A stretch of 64,000 bases of DNA, from the NCBI GenBank assembly GCA_030068145.1, contig JAPJBO010000574.1, positions 1-64,000 on the forward strand, given 5' to 3'. Under the pieces are notes generated by a model that saw only the letters and a list, made by a program, of their open reading frames with translations, was not told the DNA's origin and did no database searches. Numbering within the stretch: position 1 is the first letter of the stretch; each line of letters starts with the position of its first letter. The position numbers were made by a program, and so were the translations under genes. Source of the stretch: Diplonema papillatum. Lineage: Eukaryota > Euglenozoa > Diplonemea > Diplonemida > Diplonemidae. Positions 53,501-60,951 of this stretch are shown piece by piece.

Positions 53501-56500
53501 AGGGGCCTGGCATGTTCCCTTGACATCAGCAGCGATGTTCTCGCCAACGCATTCAAGTCCGTTGCTGCATACATCCTGGAAACAAGCCAGCGTGAACCCG
53601 TTGCAGCTCGCGCCTGCTCCTACCTTCGGCGTGCAGACCTTCGGAGAAAGTGCCGTGCACAGGTTGTTCTCGTCGGCGGCAGCTCTGCACCACTCGTTCA
53701 GGCCACAGTCAGTGTCGGCAAGGCACGAAACTGAAGGCTTCGAGGGAGTGACACCGCTTCCGGCAGGGGCCTGGCATGTTCCCTTGACATCAGCAGCGAT
53801 GTTCTCGCCAACGCATTCAAGTCCGTTGCTGCACACGTCCTGGAAGCAGACCAGCGTGAATCCGTTGCAGCTCGCGCCCACTCCAACCTTCGGCGTGCAG
53901 ACCTTCGGAGAAAGTGCCGTGCACAGGTTGTTCTCATCTGCGGCAGCTCTGCACCACTCGTTCAGGCCACAGTCAGTGTCGGCAAGGCACGAAACTGAAG
54001 GCTTCGAGGGAGTGACACCGCTTCCGGCAGGGGCCTGGCATGTTCCCTTGACATCAGCAGCGATGTTCTCGCCAACGCATTCAAGTCCGTTGCTGCATAC
54101 ATCCTGGAAACAAGCCAGCGTGAACCCGTTGCAGCTCGCGCCTGCTCCTACCTTCGGCGTGCAGACCTTCGGAGAAAGTGCCGTGCACAGGTTGTTCTCG
54201 TCGGCGGCAGCTCTGCACCACTCGTTAAGGCCACAGTCAGTGTCGGCAAGGCACGAAACTGAAGGCTTCGAGGGAGTGACACCGCTTCCGGCAGGGGCCT
54301 GGCATGTTCCCTTGACATCAGCAGCGATGTTCTCGCCAACGCATTCAAGTCCGTTGCTGCATACATCCTGGAAACAAGCCAGCGTGAACCCGTTGCAGCT
54401 CGCGCCTGCTCCTACCTTCGGCGTGCAGACCTTCGGAGAAAGTGCCGTGCACAGGTTGTTCTCGTCGGCGGCAGCTCTGCACCACTCGTTCAGGCCACAG
54501 TCAGTGTCGGCAAGGCACGAAACTGAAGGCTTCGAGGGAGTGACACCGCTTCCGGCAGGGGCCTGGCATGTTCCCTTGACATCAGCAGCGATGTTCTCGC
54601 CAACGCATTCAAGTCCGTTGCTGCATACATCCTGGAAACAAGCCAGCGTGAACCCGTTGCAGCTCGCGCCTGCTCCTACCTTCGGCGTGCAGACCTTCGG
54701 AGAAAGTGCCGTGCACAGGTTGTTCTCGTCGGCGGCAGCTCTGCACCACTCGTTCAGGCCACAGTCAGTGTCGGCAAGGCACGAAACTGAAGGCTTCGAG
54801 GGAGTGACACCGCTTCCGGCAGGGGCCTGGCATGTTCCCTTGACATCAGCAGCGATGTTCTCGCCAACGCATTCAAGTCCGTTGCTGCATACATCCTGGA
54901 AACAAGCCAGCGTGAACCCGTTGCAGCTCGCGCCTGCTCCTACCTTCGGCGTGCAGACCTTCGGAGAAAGTGCCGTGCACAGGTTGTTCTCATCTGCGGC
55001 AGCTCTGCACCACTCGTTAAGGCCACAGTCAGTGTCGGCAAGGCACGAAACTGAAGGCTTCGAGGGAGTGACACCGCTTCCGGCAGGGGCCTGGCATGTT
55101 CCCTTGACATCAGCAGCGATGTTCTCGCCAACGCATTCAAGTCCGTTGCTGCATACATCCTGGAAACAAGCCAGCGTGAACCCGTTGCAGCTCGCGCCTG
55201 CTCCTACCTTCGGCGTGCAGACCTTCGGAGAAAGTGCCGTGCACAGGTTGTTCTCATCTGCGGCAGCTCTGCACCACTCGTTAAGGCCACAGTCAGTGTC
55301 GGCAAGGCACGAAACTGAAGGCTTCGAGGGAGTGGCACCGCTTCCGGCAGGGGCCTGGCATGTTCCCTTGACATCAGCAGCGATGTTCTCGCCAACGCAT
55401 TCAAGTCCGTTGCTGCACACGTCCTGGAAGCAGACCAGCGTGAATCCGTTGCAGCTCGCGCCCACTCCAACCTTCGGCGTGCAGACCTTCGGAGAAAGTG
55501 CCGTGCACAGGTTGTTCTCATCTGCGGCAGCTCTGCACCACTCGTTCAGGCCACAGTCAGTGTCGGCAAGGCACGAAACTGAAGGCTTCGAGGGAGTGAC
55601 ACCGCTTCCGGCAGGGGCCTGGCATGTTCCCTTGACATCAGCAGCGATGTTCTCGCCAACGCATTCAAGTCCGTTGCTGCATACATCCTGGAAACAAGCC
55701 AGCGTGAACCCGTTGCAGCTCGCGCCTGCTCCTACCTTCGGCGTGCAGACCTTCGGAGAAAGTGCCGTGCACAGGTTGTTCTCATCTGCGGCAGCTCTGC
55801 ACCACTCGTTAAGGCCACAGTCAGTGTCGGCAAGGCACGAAACTGAAGGCTTCGAGGGAGTGACACCGCTTCCGGCAGGGGCCTGGCATGTTCCCTTGAC
55901 ATCAGCAGCGATGTTCTCGCCAACGCATTCAAGTCCGTTGCTGCATACATCCTGGAAACAAGCCAGCGTGAACCCGTTGCAGCTCGCGCCTGCTCCTACC
56001 TTCGGCGTGCAGACCTTCGGAGAAAGTGCCGTGCACAGGTTGTTCTCATCTGCGGCAGCTCTGCACCACTCGTTAAGGCCACAGTCAGTGTCGGCAAGGC
56101 ACGAAACTGAAGGCTTCGAGGGAGTGGCACCGCTTCCGGCAGGGGCCTGGCATGTTCCCTTGACATCAGCAGCGATGTTCTCGCCAACGCATTCAAGTCC
56201 GTTGCTGCACACGTCCTGGAAGCAGACCAGCGTGAATCCGTTGCAGCTCGCGCCCACTCCAACCTTCGGCGTGCAGACCTTCGGAGAAAGTGCCGTGCAC
56301 AGGTTGTTCTCATCTGCGGCAGCTCTGCACCACTCGTTCAGGCCACAGTCAGTGTCGGCAAGGCACGAAACTGAAGGCTTCGAGGGAGTGACACCGCTTC
56401 CGGCAGGGGCCTGGCATGTTCCCTTGACATCAGCAGCGATGTTCTCGCCAACGCATTCAAGTCCGTTGCTGCACACGTCCTGGAAGCAGACCAGCGTGAA

Positions 56501-58108
56501 TCCGTTGCAGCTCGCGCCCACTCCAACCTTCGGCGTGCAGACCTTCGGAGAAAGTGCCGTGCACAGGTTGTTCTCATCTGCGGCAGCTCTGCACCACTCG
56601 TTCAGGCCACAGTCAGTGTCGGCAAGGCACGAAACTGAAGGCTTCGAGGGAGTGACACCGCTTCCGGCAGGGGCCTGGCATGTTCCCTTGACATCAGCAG
56701 CGATGTTCTCGCCAACGCATTCAAGTCCGTTGCTGCATACATCCTGGAAACAAGCCAGCGTGAACCCGTTGCAGCTCGCGCCTGCTCCTACCTTCGGCGT
56801 GCAGACCTTCGGAGAAAGTGCCGTGCACAGGTTGTTCTCATCTGCGGCAGCTCTGCACCACTCGTTAAGGCCACAGTCAGTGTCGGCAAGGCACGAAACT
56901 GAAGGCTTCGAGGGAGTGACACCGCTTCCGGCAGGGGCCTGGCATGTTCCCTTGACATCAGCAGCGATGTTCTCGCCAACGCATTCAAGTCCGTTGCTGC
57001 ACACGTCCTGGAAGCAGGCCAGCGTGAATCCGTTGCAGCTCGCGCCCACTCCAACCTTCGGCGTGCAGACCTTCGGAGAAAGTGCCGTGCACAGGTTGTT
57101 CTCGTCGGCGGCAGCTCTGCACCACTCGTTCAGGCCACAGTCAGTGTCGGCAAGGCACGAAACTGAAGGCTTCGAGGGAGTGACACCGCTTCCGGCAGGG
57201 GCCTGGCATGTTCCCTTGACATCAGCAGCGATGTTCTCGCCAACGCATTCAAGTCCGTTGCTGCACACGTCCTGGAAGCAGGCCAGCGTGAATCCGTTGC
57301 AGCTCGCGCCCACTCCAACCTTCGGCGTGCAGACCTTCGGAGAAAGTGCCGTGCACAGGTTGTTCTCATCTGCGGCAGCTCTGCACCACTCGTCCAGGCC
57401 ACAGTCAGTGTCGGCAAGGCACGAAACTGAAGGCTTCGAGGGAGTGACACCGCTTCCGGCAGGGGCCTGGCATGTTCCCTTGACATCAGCAGCGATGTTC
57501 TCGCCAACGCATTCAAGTCCGTTGCTGCACACGTCCTGGAAGCAGGCCAGCGTGAATCCGTTGCAGCTCGCGCCCACTCCAACCTTCGGCGTGCAGACCT
57601 TCGGAGAAAGTGCCGTGCACAGGTTGTTCTCGTCGGCGGCAGCTCTGCACCACTCGTTCAGGCCACAGTCAGTGTCGGCAAAGCACGAAACTGAAGGCTT
57701 CGAGGGAGTGGCACCGCTTCCGGCAGGGGCCTGGCATGTTCCCTTGACATCAGCAGCGATGTTTTCTCCAACGCATTCAAGTCCACTGCGGCAAACTTCT
57801 TGCTCGCATGTGGTATTGAACCCGGTGCAAGTGGCCCCGGCGCCAACTTTAGGTGTGCAGTATCTAGCCCAGGTGCAGCGCCCGCTGGTTGCTTTAGACC
57901 GTCGGCACCACTGGTCCGCCCCGCACTGGGAATCGAAGAAGCAGAAGCGAACAGGAGGAGAGGGAGGTGGAGGAGGCGTCGGATTCGCAGAAGTCTTTCG
58001 TCCCGAGGACCGTGTCTTGAATCCAGGAGCCCCGTGGTATTTGTCGTGACGTCCGCGCGAGGACCATGAAGAAAGGCTCGTGGTGAGCACTGCAAATAAG
58101 AAGAGCAT
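44507..58108 (-). CDS. Giant secreted protein of about 51 cysteine-rich 88-residue repeats
   Basis: A single frame of 4533 residues. A signal peptide (M-L-F-L-F-A-V-L-T-T-S-L-S-S) is followed by a basic and polyproline linker to residue 55. Then come about 51 tandem units of 88 residues and a short basic tail. Each unit has ten cysteines with the frame C-x5-C-x5-WC and later C-T-P-K-V-G-x-G-A-S-C-N-G-F, C-F-Q-D-V-C and L-E-C-V-G, spaced so that five disulfides are plausible; about 510 cysteines in all. The spacing recalls dickkopf/prokineticin-like cysteine knots, but I do not assign a family. The first unit is diverged; inner units differ at a handful of sites. The likely role is extracellular (coat, adhesive or matrix). 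The start follows a pyrimidine-rich stretch and AAAG. No intron is seen. Minus is chosen over the antisense frame because of the signal peptide and conserved cysteines. Confidence 0.88.
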   Translation of the reverse strand: MLFLFAVLTTSLSSWSSRGRHDKYHGAPGFKTRSSGRKTSANPTPPPPPSPPVRFCFFDSQCGADQWCRRSKATSGRCTWARYCTPKVGAGATCTGFNTTCEQEVCRSGLECVGENIAADVKGTCQAPAGSGATPSKPSVSCFADTDCGLNEWCRAAADENNLCTALSPKVCTPKVGVGASCNGFTLACFQDVCSNGLECVGENIAADVKGTCQAPAGSGVTPSKPSVSCLADTDCGLDEWCRAAADENNLCTALSPKVCTPKVGVGASCNGFTLACFQDVCSNGLECVGENIAADVKGTCQAPAGSGVTPSKPSVSCLADTDCGLNEWCRAAADENNLCTALSPKVCTPKVGVGASCNGFTLACFQDVCSNGLECVGENIAADVKGTCQAPAGSGVTPSKPSVSCLADTDCGLNEWCRAAADENNLCTALSPKVCTPKVGAGASCNGFTLACFQDVCSNGLECVGENIAADVKGTCQAPAGSGVTPSKPSVSCLADTDCGLNEWCRAAADENNLCTALSPKVCTPKVGVGASCNGFTLVCFQDVCSNGLECVGENIAADVKGTCQAPAGSGVTPSKPSVSCLADTDCGLNEWCRAAADENNLCTALSPKVCTPKVGVGASCNGFTLVCFQDVCSNGLECVGENIAADVKGTCQAPAGSGATPSKPSVSCLADTDCGLNEWCRAAADENNLCTALSPKVCTPKVGAGASCNGFTLACFQDVCSNGLECVGENIAADVKGTCQAPAGSGVTPSKPSVSCLADTDCGLNEWCRAAADENNLCTALSPKVCTPKVGAGASCNGFTLACFQDVCSNGLECVGENIAADVKGTCQAPAGSGVTPSKPSVSCLADTDCGLNEWCRAAADENNLCTALSPKVCTPKVGVGASCNGFTLVCFQDVCSNGLECVGENIAADVKGTCQAPAGSGATPSKPSVSCLADTDCGLNEWCRAAADENNLCTALSPKVCTPKVGAGASCNGFTLACFQDVCSNGLECVGENIAADVKGTCQAPAGSGVTPSKPSVSCLADTDCGLNEWCRAAADENNLCTALSPKVCTPKVGAGASCNGFTLACFQDVCSNGLECVGENIAADVKGTCQAPAGSGVTPSKPSVSCLADTDCGLNEWCRAAADENNLCTALSPKVCTPKVGAGASCNGFTLACFQDVCSNGLECVGENIAADVKGTCQAPAGSGVTPSKPSVSCLADTDCGLNEWCRAAADENNLCTALSPKVCTPKVGAGASCNGFTLACFQDVCSNGLECVGENIAADVKGTCQAPAGSGVTPSKPSVSCLADTDCGLNEWCRAAADENNLCTALSPKVCTPKVGAGASCNGFTLACFQDVCSNGLECVGENIAADVKGTCQAPAGSGVTPSKPSVSCLADTDCGLNEWCRAAADENNLCTALSPKVCTPKVGVGASCNGFTLVCFQDVCSNGLECVGENIAADVKGTCQAPAGSGVTPSKPSVSCLADTDCGLNEWCRAAADENNLCTALSPKVCTPKVGAGASCNGFTLACFQDVCSNGLECVGENIAADVKGTCQAPAGSGVTPSKPSVSCLADTDCGLNEWCRAAADENNLCTALSPKVCTPKVGVGASCNGFTLACFQDVCSNGLECVGENIAADVKGTCQAPAGSGVTPSKPSVSCLADTDCGLNEWCRAAADENNLCTALSPKVCTPKVGAGASCNGFTLACFQDVCSNGLECVGENIAADVKGTCQAPAGSGVTPSKPSVSCLADTDCGLNEWCRAAADENNLCTALSPKVCTPKVGVGASCNGFTLACFQDVCSNGLECVGENIAADVKGTCQAPAGSGVTPSTSVSCLADTDCGLNEWCRAAADENNLCTALSPKVCTPKVGAGASCNGFTLACFQDVCSNGLECVGENIAADVKGTCQAPAGSGVTPSKPSVSCLADTDCGLNEWCRAAADENNLCTALSPKVCTPKVGAGASCNGFTLACFQDVCSNGLECVGENIAADVKGTCQAPAGSGVTPSKPSVSCLADTDCGLNEWCRAAADENNLCTALSPKVCTPKVGVGASCNGFTLVCFQDVCSNGLECVGENIAADVKGTCQAPAGSGVTPSKPSVSCLADTDCGLNEWCRAAADENNLCTALSPKVCTPKVGAGASCNGFTLACFQDVCSNGLECVGENIAADVKGTCQAPAGSGVTPSKPSVSCLADTDCGLNEWCRAAADENNLCTALSPKVCTPKVGVGASCNGFTLACFQDVCSNGLECVGENIAADVKGTCQAPAGSGVTPSKPSVSCLADTDCGLNEWCRAAADENNLCTALSPKVCTPKVGAGASCNGFTLACFQDVCSNGLECVGENIAADVKGTCQAPAGSGVTPSKPSVSCLADTDCGLNEWCRAAADENNLCTALSPKVCTPKVGAGASCNGFTLACFQDVCSNGLECVGENIAADVKGTCQAPAGSGVTPSKPSVSCLADTDCGLNEWCRAAADENNLCTALSPKVCTPKVGVGASCNGFTLACFQDVCSNGLECVGENIAADVKGTCQAPAGSGVTPSKPSVSCLADTDCGLNEWCRAAADENNLCTALSPKVCTPKVGVGASCNGFTLACFQDVCSNGLECVGENIAADVKGTCQAPAGSGVTPSKPSVSCLADTDCGLNEWCRAAADENNLCTALSPKVCTPKVGAGASCNGFTLACFQDVCSNGLECVGENIAADVKGTCQAPAGSGVTPSKPSVSCLADTDCGLNEWCRAAADENNLCTALSPKVCTPKVGAGASCNGFTLACFQDVCSNGLECVGENIAADVKGTCQAPAGSGVTPSKPSVSCLADTDCGLNEWCRAAADENNLCTALSPKVCTPKVGVGASCNGFTLVCFQDVCSNGLECVGENIAADVKGTCQAPAGSGVTPSKPSVSCLADTDCGLNEWCRAAADENNLCTALSPKVCTPKVGAGASCNGFTLACFQDVCSNGLECVGENIAADVKGTCQAPAGSGVTPSKPSVSCLADTDCGLNEWCRAAADENNLCTALSPKVCTPKVGVGASCNGFTLACFQDVCSNGLECVGENIAADVKGTCQAPAGSGVTPSKPSVSCLADTDCGLNEWCRAAADENNLCTALSPKVCTPKVGAGASCNGFTLACFQDVCSNGLECVGENIAADVKGTCQAPAGSGVTPSKPSVSCLADTDCGLNEWCRAAADENNLCTALSPKVCTPKVGAGASCNGFTLACFQDVCSNGLECVGENIAADVKGTCQAPAGSGVTPSKPSVSCLADTDCGLNEWCRAAADENNLCTALSPKVCTPKVGVGASCNGFTLACFQDVCSNGLECVGENIAADVKGTCQAPAGSGVTPSKPSVSCLADTDCGLNEWCRAAADENNLCTALSPKVCTPKVGAGASCNGFTLACFQDVCSNGLECVGENIAADVKGTCQAPAGSGVTPSKPSVSCLADTDCGLNEWCRAAADENNLCTALSPKVCTPKVGVGASCNGFTLACFQDVCSNGLECVGENIAADVKGTCQAPAGSGVTPSKPSVSCLADTDCGLNEWCRAAADENNLCTALSPKVCTPKVGAGASCNGFTLACFQDVCSNGLECVGENIAADVKGTCQAPAGSGVTPSKPSVSCLADTDCGLNEWCRAAADENNLCTALSPKVCTPKVGVGASCNGFTLACFQDVCSNGLECVGENIAADVKGTCQAPAGSGVTPSKPSVSCLADTDCGLNEWCRAAADENNLCTALSPKVCTPKVGAGASCNGFTLACFQDVCSNGLECVGENIAADVKGTCQAPAGSGVTPSKPSVSCLADTDCGLNEWCRAAADENNLCTALSPKVCTPKVGAGASCNGFTLACFQDVCSNGLECVGENIAADVKGTCQAPAGSGVTPSKPSVSCLADTDCGLNEWCRAAADENNLCTALSPKVCTPKVGVGASCNGFTLVCFQDVCSNGLECVGENIAADVKGTCQAPAGSGVTPSKPSVSCLADTDCGLNEWCRAAADENNLCTALSPKVCTPKVGAGASCNGFTLACFQDVCSNGLECVGENIAADVKGTCQAPAGSGVTPSKPSVSCLADTDCGLNEWCRAAADENNLCTALSPKVCTPKVGVGASCNGFTLACFQDVCSNGLECVGENIAADVKGTCQAPAGSGVTPSKPSVSCLADTDCGLNEWCRAAADENNLCTALSPKVCTPKVGAGASCNGFTLACFQDVCSNGLECVGENIAADVKGTCQAPAGSGVTPSKPSVSCLADTDCGLNEWCRAAADENNLCTALSPKVCTPKVGVGASCNGFTLACFQDVCSNGLECVGENIAADVKGTCQAPAGSGVTPSKPSVSCLADTDCGLNEWCRAAADENNLCTALSPKVCTPKVGAGASCNGFTLACFQDVCSNGLECVGENIAADVKGTCQAPAGSGVTPSKPSVSCLADTDCGLNEWCRAAADENNLCTALSPKVCTPKVGVGASCNGFTLVCFQDVCSNGLECVGENIAADVKGTCQAPAGSGVTPSKPSVSCLADTDCGLNEWCRAAADENNLCTALSPKVCTPKVGVGASCNGFTLACFQDVCNNGLECVGENIAADVKGSCKAVGKKESM
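44560..57800 (-). repeat. 264-bp coding tandem array, about 50 near-identical units
   Basis: The period is 264 bp throughout. Two main unit types alternate irregularly, one encoding V-G-V-G-A-S and the other V-G-A-G-A-S, with linked silent differences (for example GCACACGTCCTGGAAGCAGG versus GCATACATCCTGGAAACAAG). One unit near 52680 has a three-base deletion that keeps the frame. Confidence 0.97.
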
Positions 58109-60381
58109 TTTCTTTGTGTTGGAAGGATAAACCTGGGGGTCGTTATTGATGATATGAACGACATTGCGGAGATGGATGCAGGACGGGTACCCGACTTAAC
58201 TGCGTATTCAGGTCTGAAAGCGCCATATGTGCGCACTGTGATTGTTAATTTCGATAACAACGGATAATGGTGGTTTTCAAGGCTGTGAGCGCAAGAGCCT
58301 TGTAGTTGTGTTTGTTGGCCCTGACGTCGTTGGTGCCTGTATCAAGAGTTTGGCAGGAGTGACCGCATAGAGAGACTGCAAGGAAATGCGACACTGCTAG
58401 GCGTAAATGCCTGAACACCCCCATCTGTGTAGCTAGTCACACTCTTGGCACTTCACTTCAGTGCAGCGTATGTATGCGGAATGAGTTTGTGAACGAACGG
58501 TAATGAGGCAGACTGGCGACGAGCCATTAAGAAAGGCGACGAGCACGGTGCGTTGCGACCCGCTTTGAATGGGTCGCACCAAGGCAATGAGGAGCGGGAA
58601 GAGCTCGCTTACAAGGCACGATGGGACGCCGCTGGGCTGGAAAGGTCAGATTGCGGTTGCGAGAGCACGGACGGGAACTGCGTTGTACGCAATGTTAACC
58701 CTCAACAGGCGGGGGAGGCGGGCTTCCGGGGGCGAGGAAGGTGTCCTTCTTTTTTTCAGCTCTTTGCATACTTTCACGCTCACCGATTTTCCTGTGACCT
58801 CTTGGCGGCGGTAACTTGACGGGGTGCCGTTTTTTTCCTCTGCATGCTCTGTGCGCATACGAACGACCCTGGCTTCCGCGCCGCTATCTCGTGCGGAATC
58901 GACAACCGGACTCCCGTGTAAATTGCCTGACCCGGACAAGCCACAAGTTGGATGATTACGTCATACTAATCTTGCTTCCAACACTCCTGCATGTTTTGGC
59001 AAAGGATAAAGGGAGGAAACCAGTGCATGTGAGGGAGGACGGCTTCGGCAAAGCTCGGCGAGGATGCGCTGACGCCGTCTCGTCGTCTGGAAGAACCTTA
59101 CAAACAGTACAACTGACGATAGCCACACACTGACAGTGTTCCGGGTGCTTGCGCGACGCGGTGCACTACGGAAGCGTCAACGGAGCGCCTTTGGTGTTCG
59201 GGCCCCATTCTGCTAAGAACCTGCGGCTTTTAACCCTTGCGACGCTGGTGTGCGTGCGGTCGTATTTTGGTCGCGGTGGATCGTGCGTTCGCCTCTTGTG
59301 TCGAAGGTTGCATTCATGCGTGCCATTTGGATGTCACCCTCGTCTCTGGCGGGATGAAGCGGAGAATGCCGCGATGCGCCGTGGAATGGACCGGATTGGT
59401 ATGATCGAGAAAGCAAAGAACCTGCCCCGATGGGACCGGGAAAACGACGGCGGGCATTTCGATGCAGTTGCTGAGGGGACAGGGGGAGGATGCTGGCCCG
59501 TTTGCATGGCAAACCAATTTCGAACGGATGTTGGGCTGGATACGTTAGCGAGGCACCCAATAGTTACGTGTGTCAGGAGAGGAAAAGAACAATGGCCGGC
59601 GTTTTACACCGCGAACAGCGGCACCGCACCCGCACCAAGGAGTGATGCGAAAAAGCCGTGCCTTTTTTCGTGTTCCGAAGATGAACGTCAGTCCGTTGTC
59701 TTTCGCACGTTAATTTTAGTGTTTCTGGCGCAAGAGGCGGGCAGCAGCTGGATCCGGCCGGGCGGATCTGGAGAATCACACGACTACCAAGCAGTTGATT
59801 AGCACGGTTTGCGGCCAGAGAAAAAAGAGAGGTTTGCAACGTGAATCGTCTTTTGATATTGCCTTAAATATGATGATTCAACCATTAATTCCATTCTATT
59901 CAAATTGACCAACATCGAGAGACTCTGGGAGATTCATCACTTTTTTCCAAATTACATCCGGGTTTCTCGAAAGCAGAGGCACACCTCCCCGCGATTGTTG
60001 CGGGCACAAGCTTGGTGGGCTCGGCTCTGCGGAGCCACGGGCCTACAGATCGGATGGCTACCACTTTCCCAAACCAAAAGCACCAAGGCGTGGCGCCGGG
60101 ACTGGCTTAATTCAACTTCCTGCGTTTGACTTGGGTGAGAGGAGATGAAGTTATGTCCAGGCCCAAAAACAATGTCTTGGCAGGCCCACTGACGCTCATG
60201 TACGAATGAGATATGGAATCAAGGGTTGTGCCGCAGGACCCCACGGAGGGCCTCACTCGTAGGGCGGATCATGGCGTAACTTGGGGCTTGGCGCTCGCGC
60301 TGAACGAGCCCGAAGGGAGAGGATTCAACAACCTGCATATGAACGTATTCGTGGCCTTCTTCCAGCGAGTGAGTGCAGTCG
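58109..60381. other. Intergenic region, no gene supported
   Basis: About 2.3 kb. It contains the 5' flank of the giant gene and, at about 60030-60310, blocks related to 25800-25910 (shared GTGGCTACC(G/A), AAGGCGTGGCGC, TTGGCGCT(T/C)GCGCTGAAC). Open frames at 58553-58819, 58816-59133 and 59149-59802 show no domain and no neighbour-like codon use. Confidence 0.5.
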
Positions 60382-60951
60382 TCACATGCAGCAAGGTTCG
60401 AATAGGCCGATGATGGAGTACGCGACACCAGCTACCAGAAGAATGGCGGCCAGAGTGTCCAGCGTGTAGGCGGTCATGACGCCGTAAACTTGCTGCGTTG
60501 TGAGGACTGGGGCCAGGAGGGAGATGAAGATGTAAAACTGCCCACGCAGGAAGTACCGTTGCAGCGCGACGGATCCACAGCCGCAGTTGAGCTCAGCAGA
60601 TGCCCCGGTCAGGAGGAAGAGGAACGTGTACATTTTGAGGATGAAGACCGTGACGTCCATGTGCGAGAGCGGAATGGGCACGGGTAGAGAGCCAGGGTGC
60701 GCCCCGGCGGGAGGCATAGAGTTTCGGCGTGACGAGTACGTTAGGTCGTAGTAGATGCACATCGCCTCCGTGACCGCCATCGCAACGAGGACGAACGCAT
60801 TGCAGTACTTCAGAAACTGCACAAACGACGTTCCGACACCCTGTTCCGGCGCGTCTAACCTGCGTGCCTGACGTGGCCTCGCGCCGAGGATTGGGGCCGT
60901 CTCATCGATCGTGTCTGCAGGGATGCGGATGTCGTCCGACGGGTGCTGCAT
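60382..60951 (-). CDS. Four-helix membrane protein, possibly COPI-associated/TVP15-like
   Basis: A frame of 189 residues. Residues 1-42 are a polar cytosolic-type N-terminus. Hydrophobic segments fall at about 45-70 (F-V-L-V-A-M-A-V-T-E), 98-118 (V-F-I-L-K-M-Y-T-F-L-F-L-L-T), 135-152 (F-Y-I-F-I-S-L-L-A-P-V) and 160-185 (T-L-A-A-I-L-L-V-A-G-V-A-Y). The helix spacing and a segment R-G-Q-F-Y-I-F after an acidic helix end resemble the COPI-associated protein / TVP15 group of Golgi membrane proteins. The match is by recollection and moderate. No intron is needed. An ordinary ATG opens the frame, downstream of pyrimidine-rich sequence. Confidence 0.6.
   Translation of the reverse strand: MQHPSDDIRIPADTIDETAPILGARPRQARRLDAPEQGVGTSFVQFLKYCNAFVLVAMAVTEAMCIYYDLTYSSRRNSMPPAGAHPGSLPVPIPLSHMDVTVFILKMYTFLFLLTGASAELNCGCGSVALQRYFLRGQFYIFISLLAPVLTTQQVYGVMTAYTLDTLAAILLVAGVAYSIIGLFEPCCM

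Noticed and set aside
44418-58049. Plus-strand frame of 4543 residues as a protein gene
   Set aside because: It is explained by the stop-free 264-bp unit. It lacks a signal peptide or cysteine pattern and lies opposite a convincing gene. Kept only as a finding.
59149-59802. Plus-strand frame of 217 residues
   Set aside because: No domain, low-quality composition, and an equally long minus frame in the same interval.
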